Positions 1-8,312 of a stretch of DNA of 64,000 bases are shown here, in pieces; within the stretch, counting starts at the first letter, position 1; every line of letters starts with the position of its first letter. This DNA is from Dactylosporangium sp. AC04546. GTDB taxonomy: Bacteria; Actinomycetota; Actinomycetes; Mycobacteriales; Micromonosporaceae. Made by a program: the position numbers and the translations under genes. Under the pieces are notes generated by a model. It made no database searches, had not been told where the DNA came from, and saw only the letters and a program-made list of their open reading frames with translations. The stretch is from contig NZ_JAHYSG010000036.1 of assembly GCF_022095675.1 (NCBI RefSeq), forward strand, positions 1-64,000, read 5' to 3'.

Positions 1-99
1 CACCACGGCCTCCCCTACAGGTCTGTAACGCTGACGGAGAGACCATCGGCCCAACCGGACGACACGTGAGTTGCGTCAGGTTGCGGCCCGGTTGGTTGT
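1..99 (-). promoter_or_regulatory. Upstream region of a minus-strand gene that starts at the left edge
   Basis: No coding frame is evident. Read leftward it holds GCCGATGG (50-43) with TCAC 15 bases upstream (69-66), a loose copy of the flagellar promoter form seen elsewhere in the window. GTTG motifs on the plus strand lie at 70, 80, 91 and 95, upstream of that -35. Closer to the edge GGGGAGG (15-9) precedes two GTG codons at 6-4 and 3-1, so a minus-strand gene probably begins at position 3 or 6. By usual gene order it could be motB, but its sequence is outside the window. Confidence 0.5.
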
Positions 100-870
100 T
101 CAGGCGGCTTCTTTCTGCTTGGACGAGCCGGGCGGGAGGAGGCTGCGCAGCTTCTGCGCGACCAGGCGCGGGTTGGCGCCCGCCTGGATGTTGATGATCC
201 CGGCGATGACCAGCTCCATCTGGCTGACCTCGATCTCGGAGACCCGCTTGAGCTTGGCGGCCATCGGCAGCCACAGCACGTTGGCGGACAGCACGCCCCA
301 CAGGGTGGCCACGAACGCGCCGGCGATGAGGTGGCCCAGCTTCTCGGGCTGGCTGAGGTTCTCCAGCACGTGGATGAGGCCGATGACGGTACCGATGATG
401 CCGATGGTCGGCGCGTAACCGCCCATCGCGGTGAAGATCGCCGCGGCCTGCTTGTCGGCCTTCTTCTTGGCGTCGACCTCGGCCTCCAGGATCGCCGCGA
501 GCTCCTCGGAGTCGGTGCCGTCGATCGCCAGCTGCAGGCCCTTCTTCAGGAAGGGGTCCTGCACCTCCTTCATCGCGTCCTCGAGCGCGAGGAGCCCCTC
601 GCGGCGGGCCTTCTCGGCGAGCTTCACGATGTCGTCCACGAGCGCGTCGGCGGTGGCCGCCTTGCTCAGCAGCACCCGCTTGAACGAGTCGACGAGCCCG
701 ATCGTGTCCTTGAGCATGCCGCCGGCCATCGCGGCGCCGAGCGTGCCGACGAAGACCAGGATGAGCGGCGGGAGCAGGAAGATGCTGCCCGGGCTGCCGC
801 CCTCCAAAATCATCGCTGCGAAGATCGCCACGAAGGCGAGCACGATTCCAGCAAGGGTTGCCGGATCCAT
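100..870 (-). CDS. motA: Flagellar motor stator protein MotA
   Basis: The 256-residue product is a MotA/TolQ/ExbB-type proton-channel subunit that would pair with MotB in the membrane and apply torque to FliG. Hydrophobic segments lie near residues 6-24 and 31-50, and a second pair near 150-170 and 182-205 follows a charged cytoplasmic loop rich in Lys/Glu, the normal MotA layout. The ATG at 870 lies 6 bases after the flbD stop, so it is the last visible gene of the flgB operon. No motB overlaps it, as it often does elsewhere; a separate promoter lies downstream at 1-99. Confidence 0.95.
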   Translation of the reverse strand: MDPATLAGIVLAFVAIFAAMILEGGSPGSIFLLPPLILVFVGTLGAAMAGGMLKDTIGLVDSFKRVLLSKAATADALVDDIVKLAEKARREGLLALEDAMKEVQDPFLKKGLQLAIDGTDSEELAAILEAEVDAKKKADKQAAAIFTAMGGYAPTIGIIGTVIGLIHVLENLSQPEKLGHLIAGAFVATLWGVLSANVLWLPMAAKLKRVSEIEVSQMELVIAGIINIQAGANPRLVAQKLRSLLPPGSSKQKEAA

Positions 871-876
871 ACGGCC

Positions 877-1161
877 TCAGCGCTCCCGACGGTGCAGACG
901 GACGACGTTGGTCTCCTTGACCCGCTCGGCCGCCGACTCCGCCCGCGCCTCGGGCGTCTGGCCGGTCAGGTGCTGCGCCTCGGCGACCACCGACGCGCGG
1001 TACTGCCGGATGAGCCCGACCAGCTCGGGCAGCGACTCGGCGACCAGGTACTTGGTGCCGTCCACCAGCGTGATCACCGTGTCGGGCGTGCAGTCGGCCC
1101 GCTCGACCAGGTCTGGGTTGAGCGCGAACACCGGGCCGTTCAGGCGGGTGAGCAGGATCAA
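877..1161 (-). CDS. flbD: FlbD/SwrD-family flagellar protein
   Basis: This 94-residue protein belongs to the small FlbD (SwrD) family, which sits between flgE and motA in many Gram-positive flagellar operons and raises motor power in Bacillus. The hallmark N-terminus is present: I-L-L-T-R-L-N-G, then an aspartate/glutamate patch and TVITLVDGTKYLV. The start is a TTG at 1161, chosen because AGGAGGG lies about 5 bases upstream and the family begins with this motif. The basic C-terminal tail (RLHRRER) extends past the usual 60-70 residue core. Confidence 0.85.
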   Translation of the reverse strand: MILLTRLNGPVFALNPDLVERADCTPDTVITLVDGTKYLVAESLPELVGLIRQYRASVVAEAQHLTGQTPEARAESAAERVKETNVVRLHRRER

Positions 1162-1176
1162 GGAGCCCTCCTAGGG

Positions 1177-2400
1177 TTACCGCTTCAGGTTGACCAGCTC
1201 CTGCAGGACCTCGTCCGACGTGCTGATCACCTTCGAGTTCGCCTGGAAGCCGCGCTGGGCGACGATGAGGTTGGTGAACTCCTGCGCGAGGTCGACGTTC
1301 GACATCTCGACCGCGCCGCTCTGCAGGGTGCCCAGCCCGGAGGTCCCGGCGACGCCGACCTGTGCGAGGCCGGAGTTGACGGTGAAGCGGTACAGCGAGT
1401 CGCCGACCTTCTCCAGGCCGGGCGGGTTGTTGAAGTTGGCCAGGGCGAGCTGGGCGACCGTCTGCTTGTTGCCGTTGGAGAAGACGCCGACGAGCTGGCC
1501 GTCGGGGTTGATGGTGAACGACTGCAGGGTCGCGGCCGGCGCGCCGTTCTGGCTCAGCACGTTGACCGTGGTGTTGCCGGTGTACTCCGTGAGGCCGGCC
1601 AGGTCCACCGTGACCCCCACGCCGTCGCCGTCCGGGTCGTAGACCATGCCGATCTTGGTGTTGCCGTCAGCGTCGATGTAGGTCGGGCCACTGACCTGCC
1701 CGTTCGCGGCGAACGTGAGCGGTGTCGCGGCCGACGGGGTCGTCCCGTCGGTGATCGTGGCCGTCCAGCCGGCCGCGGTCAGCTCGAACGTCGTGGTGAG
1801 CGTGACCACGTTGCCCTGCACGTCGTACGTCTTGATCGACCGCGGGATCGAGGTGTTCACGGCGGCGTCGGCCGGCAGGTTGCCCGCGATCACCATCGTG
1901 TCGGTCGCCTTCGGGGCGATCAGCGTGCCCATCGGCAGCCGGATGTCGCCGACCGGCAGGTTGGTGTTGACCTCGCCGTTCACGGCCGGCCAGCCCTGCA
2001 CCGCGGCGCCGGTCGGGGTGACCAGCTTGCCCTCGGCGTCGAAGTTGAACGCGCCGGCCCGGGTGAACAGCTGCTCGTTGACCGAGTTCACCACGAAGAA
2101 GCCGTCGCCGGAGATCATCACGTCGGTCGCCCGGCCGGTGGTCTGCGCCGAGCCCTGGATGAAGTTCGTGTTGATGGCGCCCAGCCGCACGCCGAGGCCG
2201 ACCTGGGCCGGGTTCGTGCCGCCCTGGCCCTGCTGCGGCGCGCCGGCGGCCCGCATCAGCTGGCTCAGCGTGTCGTGGAAGACGACCTGCGACGACTTGT
2301 AGCCGACGGTGTTGACGTTGGCGATGTTGTTGCTGGTGACGTCCATCATCTGCTGGTGCGCGCGCAGGCCGCTGATGCCGGAGAAGAGTGAGCGAAGCAT
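1177..2400 (-). CDS. flgE: Flagellar hook protein FlgE
   Basis: The 407-residue protein is the hook subunit. The N-terminal flagellar rod/hook motif MLRSLFSGISGLRAHQQMMDVTSNNIANVNTVGYKSS and the C-terminal half (GAVEMSNVDLAQEFTNLIVAQRGFQANSKVI, abbreviated here by its ends) are both complete; these ends form the export and polymerisation coiled coil. A beta-rich, Thr/Gly-rich middle is the FlgE D1/D2 region. The ATG at 2400 is preceded by AAAGGAG 10 bases upstream, so a longer open frame starting at 2475 is not used. It follows flgD by 16 bases. Confidence 0.95.
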   Translation of the reverse strand: MLRSLFSGISGLRAHQQMMDVTSNNIANVNTVGYKSSQVVFHDTLSQLMRAAGAPQQGQGGTNPAQVGLGVRLGAINTNFIQGSAQTTGRATDVMISGDGFFVVNSVNEQLFTRAGAFNFDAEGKLVTPTGAAVQGWPAVNGEVNTNLPVGDIRLPMGTLIAPKATDTMVIAGNLPADAAVNTSIPRSIKTYDVQGNVVTLTTTFELTAAGWTATITDGTTPSAATPLTFAANGQVSGPTYIDADGNTKIGMVYDPDGDGVGVTVDLAGLTEYTGNTTVNVLSQNGAPAATLQSFTINPDGQLVGVFSNGNKQTVAQLALANFNNPPGLEKVGDSLYRFTVNSGLAQVGVAGTSGLGTLQSGAVEMSNVDLAQEFTNLIVAQRGFQANSKVISTSDEVLQELVNLKR

Positions 2401-2416
2401 AGGGGTGGGGCTCCTT

Positions 2417-2878
2417 TCAGGACGCCGGTGCGGCCTGGGTCTGACGAATCTCCGTGATCGCCGAGAGCGGCACATCCGCCTCGCCGACCCGCAGGGTGGT
2501 GGTGCTGCCCGCGAACCTCGCCGACGAGACGACGCCCGTGTGCTCCTTGTCGTCCGAGCCGGTGTACGCCACGGTCCGGCCGACGAGGTTGCTCGCGCCG
2601 AGCTGCAACTGGGCGCTGAGCAGCTCCTTCTCGACCTCGGCGAGGTTGGTGAGCTTCTCCACCGTGGTGAACTGCGCGGTCTGGGCCAGGAACTCGGTGT
2701 TCGCCATCGGCGCGGTCGGGTCCTGGTACTTCAGCTGGGCGACGAGCAGCTTCAGGAACGCGTCCTTGCCCAGCTCGCCGCCGGGCTTGGTGGGCTCGTC
2801 CTGGTCCTTTTTGGCCGGCGCGTTCGTCTTCGGCACGTAGTCGCTGACGTTGCCGCTGACCGGGGTCGGGGTGGTGAT
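2417..2878 (-). CDS. flgD: Flagellar hook capping protein FlgD
   Basis: FlgD is the scaffold cap needed for hook assembly. The conserved N-terminal block LGKDAFLKLLVAQLKYQDPT followed by PMANTEFLAQTAQFTTVEKL is intact; a short C-terminal domain (GRTVAYTG...LSAITEIRQ) ends the protein at about 153 residues. The start is uncertain. The only in-frame ATG (2953) lies 59 bases inside fliK and has no ribosome-binding site. A perfect AGGAG sits 7 bases before an ATC codon at 2878, and reading that as Met gives MTTPTP, a natural FlgD beginning. I use the ATC start. Confidence 0.85.
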   Translation of the reverse strand: MTTPTPVSGNVSDYVPKTNAPAKKDQDEPTKPGGELGKDAFLKLLVAQLKYQDPTAPMANTEFLAQTAQFTTVEKLTNLAEVEKELLSAQLQLGASNLVGRTVAYTGSDDKEHTGVVSSARFAGSTTTLRVGEADVPLSAITEIRQTQAAPAS

Positions 2879-2894
2879 GGCGGTACTCCTTCGC

Positions 2895-5861
2895 TCACAC
2901 GCGCAGATCCAGCGCGCCGCCGGCGTCGTCCGCCACGCGCCGCGTCCCCTCATCGGAGGTTTCGCGACGACGTTCGGGCGCCCGCTGTTGAGATCGACCC
3001 TCGGGCTGCCAACCTGAGAAATGTTGCGATTGGTTGCCCTGCGGGGACGACTGCTGGTGCAGGTCGAGGTCGCACCCGCCGAACCCGGCCTGCTGGAGGT
3101 CCTGCCGCAGGTCGGGCAGCGCGGCCTGGAGCGCGGCCCGCCCGGCGTCGCTGACGGCCTGCAGCTGCACGGCGATGGCCCCGCCGCGCACCTCGGCCAC
3201 GATGCTGACCGCGCCGAGCTCGCCGGGCTCGAGGTGGATGGTCATCCGGTGCACCCCGTCGGGCCCTTTCCGCAACGGCGTGAGCACCAGCCCGATCTGC
3301 GCCGCGACCGGGACGCCGCCGCTCTGCTGCGCCGCCGTGGTGGGCGCGGCCGGCGCCGTGGCTGTGGTGGCGGCGACGGCCCGCGCGGCATCGGCGGGCA
3401 CGACGAACGGCACGCCCGATGCGGTGTCCCCGGGGCCGCCTCGGCCGCGCGGGTCGGCGCTGCCGTTCGTGCCGGCTTGGTGGCTGCCGCCGGCACTGTT
3501 CCCGGCGTTCACGGCGAAACCGTGCACCAGGTCGGTCGCGATGATGGTGCTGGTGTCGTGGGCATGACGGTGAGCCCCTGGCGCGTCGGTCCTGACGACC
3601 GGCGGGCCCGCGGCGTCGGCGCTCGCGATCAGCGCCGGGTCCGCCTGGTCGCCGGCGGCGCCCGGGTGACGCACGTGGCCGCCCGGCAGGAGCGCCCGGT
3701 CGTCCGGCCGATCGGGTCGGCCCGCCGGCCCGGACTGGCCGTCGGTGTGGCCGTCGGCTTGGCCATGGGTCTGTCCGATGGGTTGGCCGGTGGTAATGCC
3801 GTCTGACGGGAGATCGGCGGTCGCGGTCGGGGATACATCCGGCTGGCCGGGCGTCACTCCAGCCGTTGCCGACTCGGCCGCCTGTCCTGCCGCCTGTCCG
3901 GCCATGGGTCCTGCCGCTTGTCCGAGCGAGGTTCCGGTCGGGTCTCCGGCCGGCTGTCCTGGTGCCGGTCCGGCCGGCGGTCCAGCCGTCCGGGCAGCGG
4001 CGGCCTGTCCTACCTGGCCGGTCGGCGGCCCCGCCGATGACCGGTTCGGTGCTCCGGACGGCACTGCGCCCTGCCCTTCGATCGGCGATCCAGGTATGCC
4101 ACTCGGACCGTAGAACGGCGACCCGTTCGAGCCGGCGAGCAGCGCTTCAGGTGCGCCGTTCGGGTATCCGAGCGGCGAGCCGGGCGGCGCGGCCCGCTGC
4201 TCCGTGCCACCTGTGGGCAGCTGCCCGGTGGTCAGCGGAACCTGGGCCTTGTCCGGGTGGCCGGCCAGGGTTTGGAGTTCGCCCGTGAGGAGGGCGGCGA
4301 CCTGGCCGACCAGGTCCGTACCGGATCGGGCCGATGCCGCAGCCCTGCCCCCGGGGGAAGCCGCCGGCTCGCCGCCGGGCGCGGCGATGGCAGACGCGCC
4401 GTTGCCGGCTGGGATGTTGCCGGGCGCGGTACCGCCGAGTGCGGCGTCGGCGTCGCCCGGGAGGATCAGCCCGGAGGCCTGGACGACGCGAGGACCGGCC
4501 TGGCCGAGAGGTCCTTCGAGGAGACCCTCGCCGCCGGGCGCGTCCGGGTGGCGCCCGAACGGGTTCGCGGGCCGGTCGAGCAGGATCGCACCCTGGCCGG
4601 TCATGGCACCCTGCCCGGCCACCGAGCCCGGACCAACCACCAAGCCCTGATCAACCACCAAGCCGCGATCGGTTGCCGTGCCCCGACCGGCCACGAGACC
4701 CTGGCCGACCACCGGACCCTGGCCGACCACCGGACCCTGGCCGGCAGCCGGGGTCCCGCCGCCCGGAACGGCTACCTGACCGGCGGGTGCTGAGTCGGCC
4801 GGCGGCCGAACTCCCGCTGGTTCGCTGGCGACGGTCGGCGGCGCCGTACGGCCCGGGGCAGGGTGGTCCGCGGCCGTCGTAGCGGACCAGCGGTCGGCGG
4901 CTCCCTGGGCGGCCACCACGGTGTCGTGTGGCGGCGTCGATTCGGCCCTCGCCCGCCACTCGGCCGGTACCGACGGGTGGAGCGGCGGGCGGTACGACTG
5001 GTCGGTGAACGACCGGAGCGCCTGGTGCTCGGCGTCGCGATCCGCGGCTCGGCGGGCGCGGTCACGGGTCTCGGCCAGCCGGCGCGCGTCCGACAGGCGT
5101 TCGGCCTCGGCGTGGGCGTCCGACAGCGCCGCGGCGAAGGCCGGGTCCGGGGGAGCGAGGAGGTCCAGCGCCGAGCGGTCGGCGCGGGACACGCGGGGCG
5201 TTGCCGGCAGGGGTGTGGTCATCAGGCGAATCCCCCTCGCCGCGAGGTGGGCCATCGCGGCCTTCACCTTGGGTACGTAGGCCCGGGTCTCCTCGAACGG
5301 GGGGATGCCGCCGTAGCGGCTCACCGCGCCGCCACCCGCGTTGTACGCCGCCAAGGCCAGGTCCAGCGAGCCGAAGCGGCGCAGGTGGCCGGACAGCAGG
5401 CGGGCCGCGCCGTCCACGGCCTGGGCCGGGTCCAGCGCGTCCACGCCCAGACCGCGCGCGGTGCCGGGCATGAGCTGCATGAGGCCCTGGGCGCCGGCCC
5501 GGCTCACCGCCGACGGGTTGTAGCCGGACTCCACCTTCGCCACCGCCGCGAGCAGCGCCGGGGAGACGCCGTGGCGGTTGGCCGCCTCCTGGAACAACGG
5601 CGCGTACGGCACGCCCGGCGACAGCGACGCCGGGCGCATGACGGAGGACGCCGGGTGCGTCGCGGTGGTCGCACCCAGCGCCTCCGCGGAAGTGTGGGCC
5701 GGGGACACCGCGGAAGCGGGCGAAGCGGCCGGGGCGCTCGGCAGCGACGACTGGAGGACGGCATCGAAGGCGTCCGTCGATGATGAGGTCGCGGCCGGGC
5801 CGGGCCGGCCCAGCAGGGCGCGGATCTCGGCGACGCGGGCCTGTGCCTGCAGTACCGTCAT
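2895..5861 (-). CDS. fliK: Fused lytic transglycosylase and flagellar hook-length control protein FliK
   Basis: One uninterrupted frame of 988 codons joins two flagellar functions. Residues about 84-205 are an SLT lytic transglycosylase domain with catalytic Glu111 (VAKVES), GLMQLMP (126-132) and AAYNAG (171-176), suited to opening peptidoglycan for the rod. Residues about 215-800 are low-complexity, with G-Q-G-x-V repeats near 515-570. The C-terminal hundred or so residues are the FliK Flg_hook domain (MTIHLEPGELGAVSIVAEV). The start ATG at 5861 overlaps the fliJ stop by four bases (ATGA). Met214 (5222) is preceded by GAGGGGG and could be a second, internal start for FliK alone. Confidence 0.85.
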   Translation of the reverse strand: MTVLQAQARVAEIRALLGRPGPAATSSSTDAFDAVLQSSLPSAPAASPASAVSPAHTSAEALGATTATHPASSVMRPASLSPGVPYAPLFQEAANRHGVSPALLAAVAKVESGYNPSAVSRAGAQGLMQLMPGTARGLGVDALDPAQAVDGAARLLSGHLRRFGSLDLALAAYNAGGGAVSRYGGIPPFEETRAYVPKVKAAMAHLAARGIRLMTTPLPATPRVSRADRSALDLLAPPDPAFAAALSDAHAEAERLSDARRLAETRDRARRAADRDAEHQALRSFTDQSYRPPLHPSVPAEWRARAESTPPHDTVVAAQGAADRWSATTAADHPAPGRTAPPTVASEPAGVRPPADSAPAGQVAVPGGGTPAAGQGPVVGQGPVVGQGLVAGRGTATDRGLVVDQGLVVGPGSVAGQGAMTGQGAILLDRPANPFGRHPDAPGGEGLLEGPLGQAGPRVVQASGLILPGDADAALGGTAPGNIPAGNGASAIAAPGGEPAASPGGRAAASARSGTDLVGQVAALLTGELQTLAGHPDKAQVPLTTGQLPTGGTEQRAAPPGSPLGYPNGAPEALLAGSNGSPFYGPSGIPGSPIEGQGAVPSGAPNRSSAGPPTGQVGQAAAARTAGPPAGPAPGQPAGDPTGTSLGQAAGPMAGQAAGQAAESATAGVTPGQPDVSPTATADLPSDGITTGQPIGQTHGQADGHTDGQSGPAGRPDRPDDRALLPGGHVRHPGAAGDQADPALIASADAAGPPVVRTDAPGAHRHAHDTSTIIATDLVHGFAVNAGNSAGGSHQAGTNGSADPRGRGGPGDTASGVPFVVPADAARAVAATTATAPAAPTTAAQQSGGVPVAAQIGLVLTPLRKGPDGVHRMTIHLEPGELGAVSIVAEVRGGAIAVQLQAVSDAGRAALQAALPDLRQDLQQAGFGGCDLDLHQQSSPQGNQSQHFSGWQPEGRSQQRAPERRRETSDEGTRRVADDAGGALDLRV

Positions 5862-6289
5862 GACTCCTCGCTCCGGAACGCGGCGGATGTGGTCATGTCG
5901 TCCGCCGCCTTGGCCTCGGCGGCGTCGCGCGTGCGTTTGCGGGTGGCGTCGTGGCGCTCCTGGAGCTTCTCGATGGTCCGCCGCTGCACGGCCGAAGCGG
6001 TGAGGTCGGCCATCCGCTCCTCCACCGTCTCGTCGGCGAGCCGGCGCACCCCGATCGCCGCGGCGAGCTCGCCCGCGATCGCCTGCCGGGCGGTCAGCGT
6101 GGCCGCGAACGCCGCCGACGTCGACGGGAGCGGCACCGAGCGGCCGTCGAGGTCGCGTTCGCGGGCGCGGACCGTCTCCACGGCGGCCGAGGCGTCGGCC
6201 CGGGCGCGCACCACCGCCGCCTTCGCCGCGTCCTCCTGCGCCTTGCGTGCCCGCAGCACCGCCGCTAGCCGGAATCCCTGCTTGGCCAT
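5858..6289 (-). CDS. fliJ: Flagellar export chaperone FliJ
   Basis: The 143-residue protein is predicted to be almost entirely an Ala/Arg/Glu-rich coiled coil, beginning MAKQGFRLAAVLRARKAQEDAAK and running through TVRARERDLDG and AVQRRTIEKLQERHDATRK. This is the FliJ pattern: a coiled-coil stalk in the FliI ATPase ring that couples it to the export gate. Its position directly after fliI, with a one-base TGATG overlap, fixes both identity and start. It overlaps the next gene by four bases. Family sequence identity is low, so the call leans on position and shape. Confidence 0.85.
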   Translation of the reverse strand: MAKQGFRLAAVLRARKAQEDAAKAAVVRARADASAAVETVRARERDLDGRSVPLPSTSAAFAATLTARQAIAGELAAAIGVRRLADETVEERMADLTASAVQRRTIEKLQERHDATRKRTRDAAEAKAADDMTTSAAFRSEES

Positions 6290-7599
6290 CAGCCACCTGC
6301 CAGTAGCGCGTCGAGCATCGCCCACGCCCGCGGCGCGGGCGTGACGTCCTCCATGTCCTGCCGGAGGAAGTCGTTGATCTGCGTCCACAGCCGGCGGGCG
6401 CGGTCGGCGTCGGGGTTGGTGCCGGTGACGTACGCCCCGATCTCGACCAGCTCGCGGACGTCGCGGTACGCGGCCAGCATCCGCCGCAGCGCGGTCGCGC
6501 CGGCCCGCTGCTCGCGGGTGGTGACGGCGTTGGCGACCCGGGACACCGACTCCAGCACGTCGATGCTGGGGAAATGCCCGGAGGTGGCCAGCCGGCGGTC
6601 GAGCGTGATGTGCCCGTCGAGGATCGACCGGGCCGCGTCGGCGATCGGCTCGTTGTGGTCGTCGCCCTCGACGAGCACCGTGTACAGGCCGGTGATGCTG
6701 CCGGCCGGCGCCGGGCCGGCCCGCTCCAGCAGGCGGGGGAGCAGCGCGAAGACGCTCGGCGGGTAGCCGCGGGTGGCGGGCGGCTCGCCGGCCGACAGGC
6801 CGACCTCGCGCTGGGCCATCGCGGTGCGGGTGAGGCTGTCCATGAGCAGCAGGACGTCGGCGCCGCCGTCGCGGAAGTACTCGGCGATGCGGGTGGCCAC
6901 GAAGCCGGCCCGCAGCCGTACCAGCGGCGGCTGGTCCGAGGTGGCGATGACCACGACCGAGCGGGCCAGGCCCTCCGGCCCCAGGTCGTTCTCGATGAAC
7001 TCGCGGACCTCGCGCCCGCGCTCGCCGACGAGCCCGATGACGGAGATCTCCGCGTCGGTACCCCGGGTGATCATCGACATCAGCGAGCTCTTCCCGACCC
7101 CGCTGCCGGCGAAGATGCCGACCCGCTGCCCCCGGCCGCACGGCACGAGGGTGTCGAGGGCGCGCACCCCGAGCGACAGCGGCTGCTGCACCCGCCCCCG
7201 GGCCAGCGCGTCGGGCGCCTCGTTCTCGACGGACACCCGATCGAGCCCGAACAGCGCCGGCCCGCCGTCCATCGGCCGCCCCAGCCCGTCGAGCACCCGG
7301 CCGCGCAGCGCCTCGCCGACCGCGATGGTGAGCGGCCCGCCGGTGCCGCGCACCGCGCTGCCGGCGCCGATCCCGGTGAGCGGGCCGAGCGGCAGGCACG
7401 ACAGCTTGTCGCCGTCGATCGACACGACCTCGGCCGGCACCCGCTCGGTGCCGATCTCGACCAGGTCGCCGACGCTGCCCTCGACCCCGGCGACGGTGAC
7501 CGACAGGCCGACGATCGAGCTGACCCGCCCGGTGACGCGGGGTGCCGCCGCCGCCCGCGCGGCCGCGAGCCGCTGCCGCAGGGCCGTCGTCATCGTCAC
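6289..7599 (-). CDS. fliI: Flagellum-specific ATPase FliI
   Basis: The 436-residue protein is the type III export ATPase related to F1-beta. It has Walker A AGSGVGKS (164-171), Walker B VLLLMDSLTR, and the FliI family segment near MAQREVGLSAGEPPATRGYPPS. The N-terminal beta-barrel (VTGRVSSIVGLSVTVAGVEG) and C-terminal helical domain are complete. It forms the hexamer at the base of the export apparatus with FliH and FliJ. ATG at 7599 overlaps the fliH stop by four bases. All catalytic motifs appear intact. Confidence 0.97.
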   Translation of the reverse strand: MTMTTALRQRLAAARAAAAPRVTGRVSSIVGLSVTVAGVEGSVGDLVEIGTERVPAEVVSIDGDKLSCLPLGPLTGIGAGSAVRGTGGPLTIAVGEALRGRVLDGLGRPMDGGPALFGLDRVSVENEAPDALARGRVQQPLSLGVRALDTLVPCGRGQRVGIFAGSGVGKSSLMSMITRGTDAEISVIGLVGERGREVREFIENDLGPEGLARSVVVIATSDQPPLVRLRAGFVATRIAEYFRDGGADVLLLMDSLTRTAMAQREVGLSAGEPPATRGYPPSVFALLPRLLERAGPAPAGSITGLYTVLVEGDDHNEPIADAARSILDGHITLDRRLATSGHFPSIDVLESVSRVANAVTTREQRAGATALRRMLAAYRDVRELVEIGAYVTGTNPDADRARRLWTQINDFLRQDMEDVTPAPRAWAMLDALLAGG

Positions 7600-8312
7600 T
7601 GTTCGAGCACCTCCCGCACGCGCTCCAGGGCCGGCCCGAGCCGCGCGTCGATGGTGGTGGCGGCGCAGATCGCGATCGCGTCGCCCGGCTGGAGGCCGGC
7701 GTCCTCGACGATGGACACCGTGCGGCCGTCCAGGACCAGCTCACGCTGTCCGATCGTCCGCCGGTCGTCCGGGTTGAGGCGGACCGTCACCGGACTGCCG
7801 GACGGGGCGAGCGCGAGCACCCGGGCGAGCGCCTCCCGGCCCGGCTCGGTGGTGGTGCGCAGCTCCCGGCCGAGCACCGCCTCGGCGAGCGCGAACGCGG
7901 TCGCCACGATCTGCTCCTCCACGTCCTGCGCGGCCGGCACCATCCGCCGCTCCAGCTCGGCCGCGGCGGCGCCGACGGCCTGCAGGGCCCGCTCGACCCG
8001 CCGCCGGTGCATGTCGGCCATCGCCGCCATCTCGGCGGCCACCCGGTCGGCCTCCTCGTCGGCGCTGGCCTGCGCCTCGCGCATGCCCTGGGCCCAGCCG
8101 TCGGCATAGCCGACCGCCTCGGCCTCGGCGCGGACCTGCGCGACCAGCTCGGGCGGCAGCTCCTCGCGCTCGCGCAGGTCGACGTCGAACCGCGCGGACG
8201 GGGCGGCGCCGGCCCGGTCGTCGCGCAGCACGCGCTCGCCGAACCGCACCGTCGCCGGCCGCTCCGGCGGCGGGAACGCCCGCTCGTAGTCAGCCGACGA
8301 ACTCATCGTCAT
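7596..8312 (-). CDS. fliH: Flagellar assembly protein FliH
   Basis: The 238-residue protein fits FliH, the stator-like regulator of FliI. A charged N-terminus is followed by a long Ala/Glu/Arg helix (about 65-140), then the FliH/HrpE C-terminal domain with ALAEAVLGRELRTT and VTVRLNPDDRRTI. The gene overlaps fliG by 23 bases if it begins at the ATG at 8312; a second ATG two codons on (8306) is equally spaced from GAGGCG and may be used instead. It overlaps fliI by four bases, so the two are probably translated together. Confidence 0.88.
   Translation of the reverse strand: MTMSSSADYERAFPPPERPATVRFGERVLRDDRAGAAPSARFDVDLREREELPPELVAQVRAEAEAVGYADGWAQGMREAQASADEEADRVAAEMAAMADMHRRRVERALQAVGAAAAELERRMVPAAQDVEEQIVATAFALAEAVLGRELRTTTEPGREALARVLALAPSGSPVTVRLNPDDRRTIGQRELVLDGRTVSIVEDAGLQPGDAIAICAATTIDARLGPALERVREVLEQ

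Noticed and set aside
51..95. CCAACCGG/CCGGTTGG as a terminator after motA
   Set aside because: The arms are exact but the loop is 29 bases; the words fit the phased regulatory motif better.
331..2391. A long plus-strand open frame opposite motA, flbD and flgE
   Set aside because: Its translation is Arg/Gly/Asp-rich with no domain, as expected for the complement of GC-rich genes; the minus-strand genes are certain.
4570..4790. CRISPR-like or satellite repeats in the fliK linker
   Set aside because: The repeated GGACC-type words encode in-frame G-Q-G-x-V units and have no spacer pattern; this is protein low complexity.
6574..8109. A 511-codon plus-strand frame opposite fliI and fliH
   Set aside because: Low-complexity Pro/Arg/Ala translation and no ribosome-binding site; fliI and fliH are clear on the other strand.
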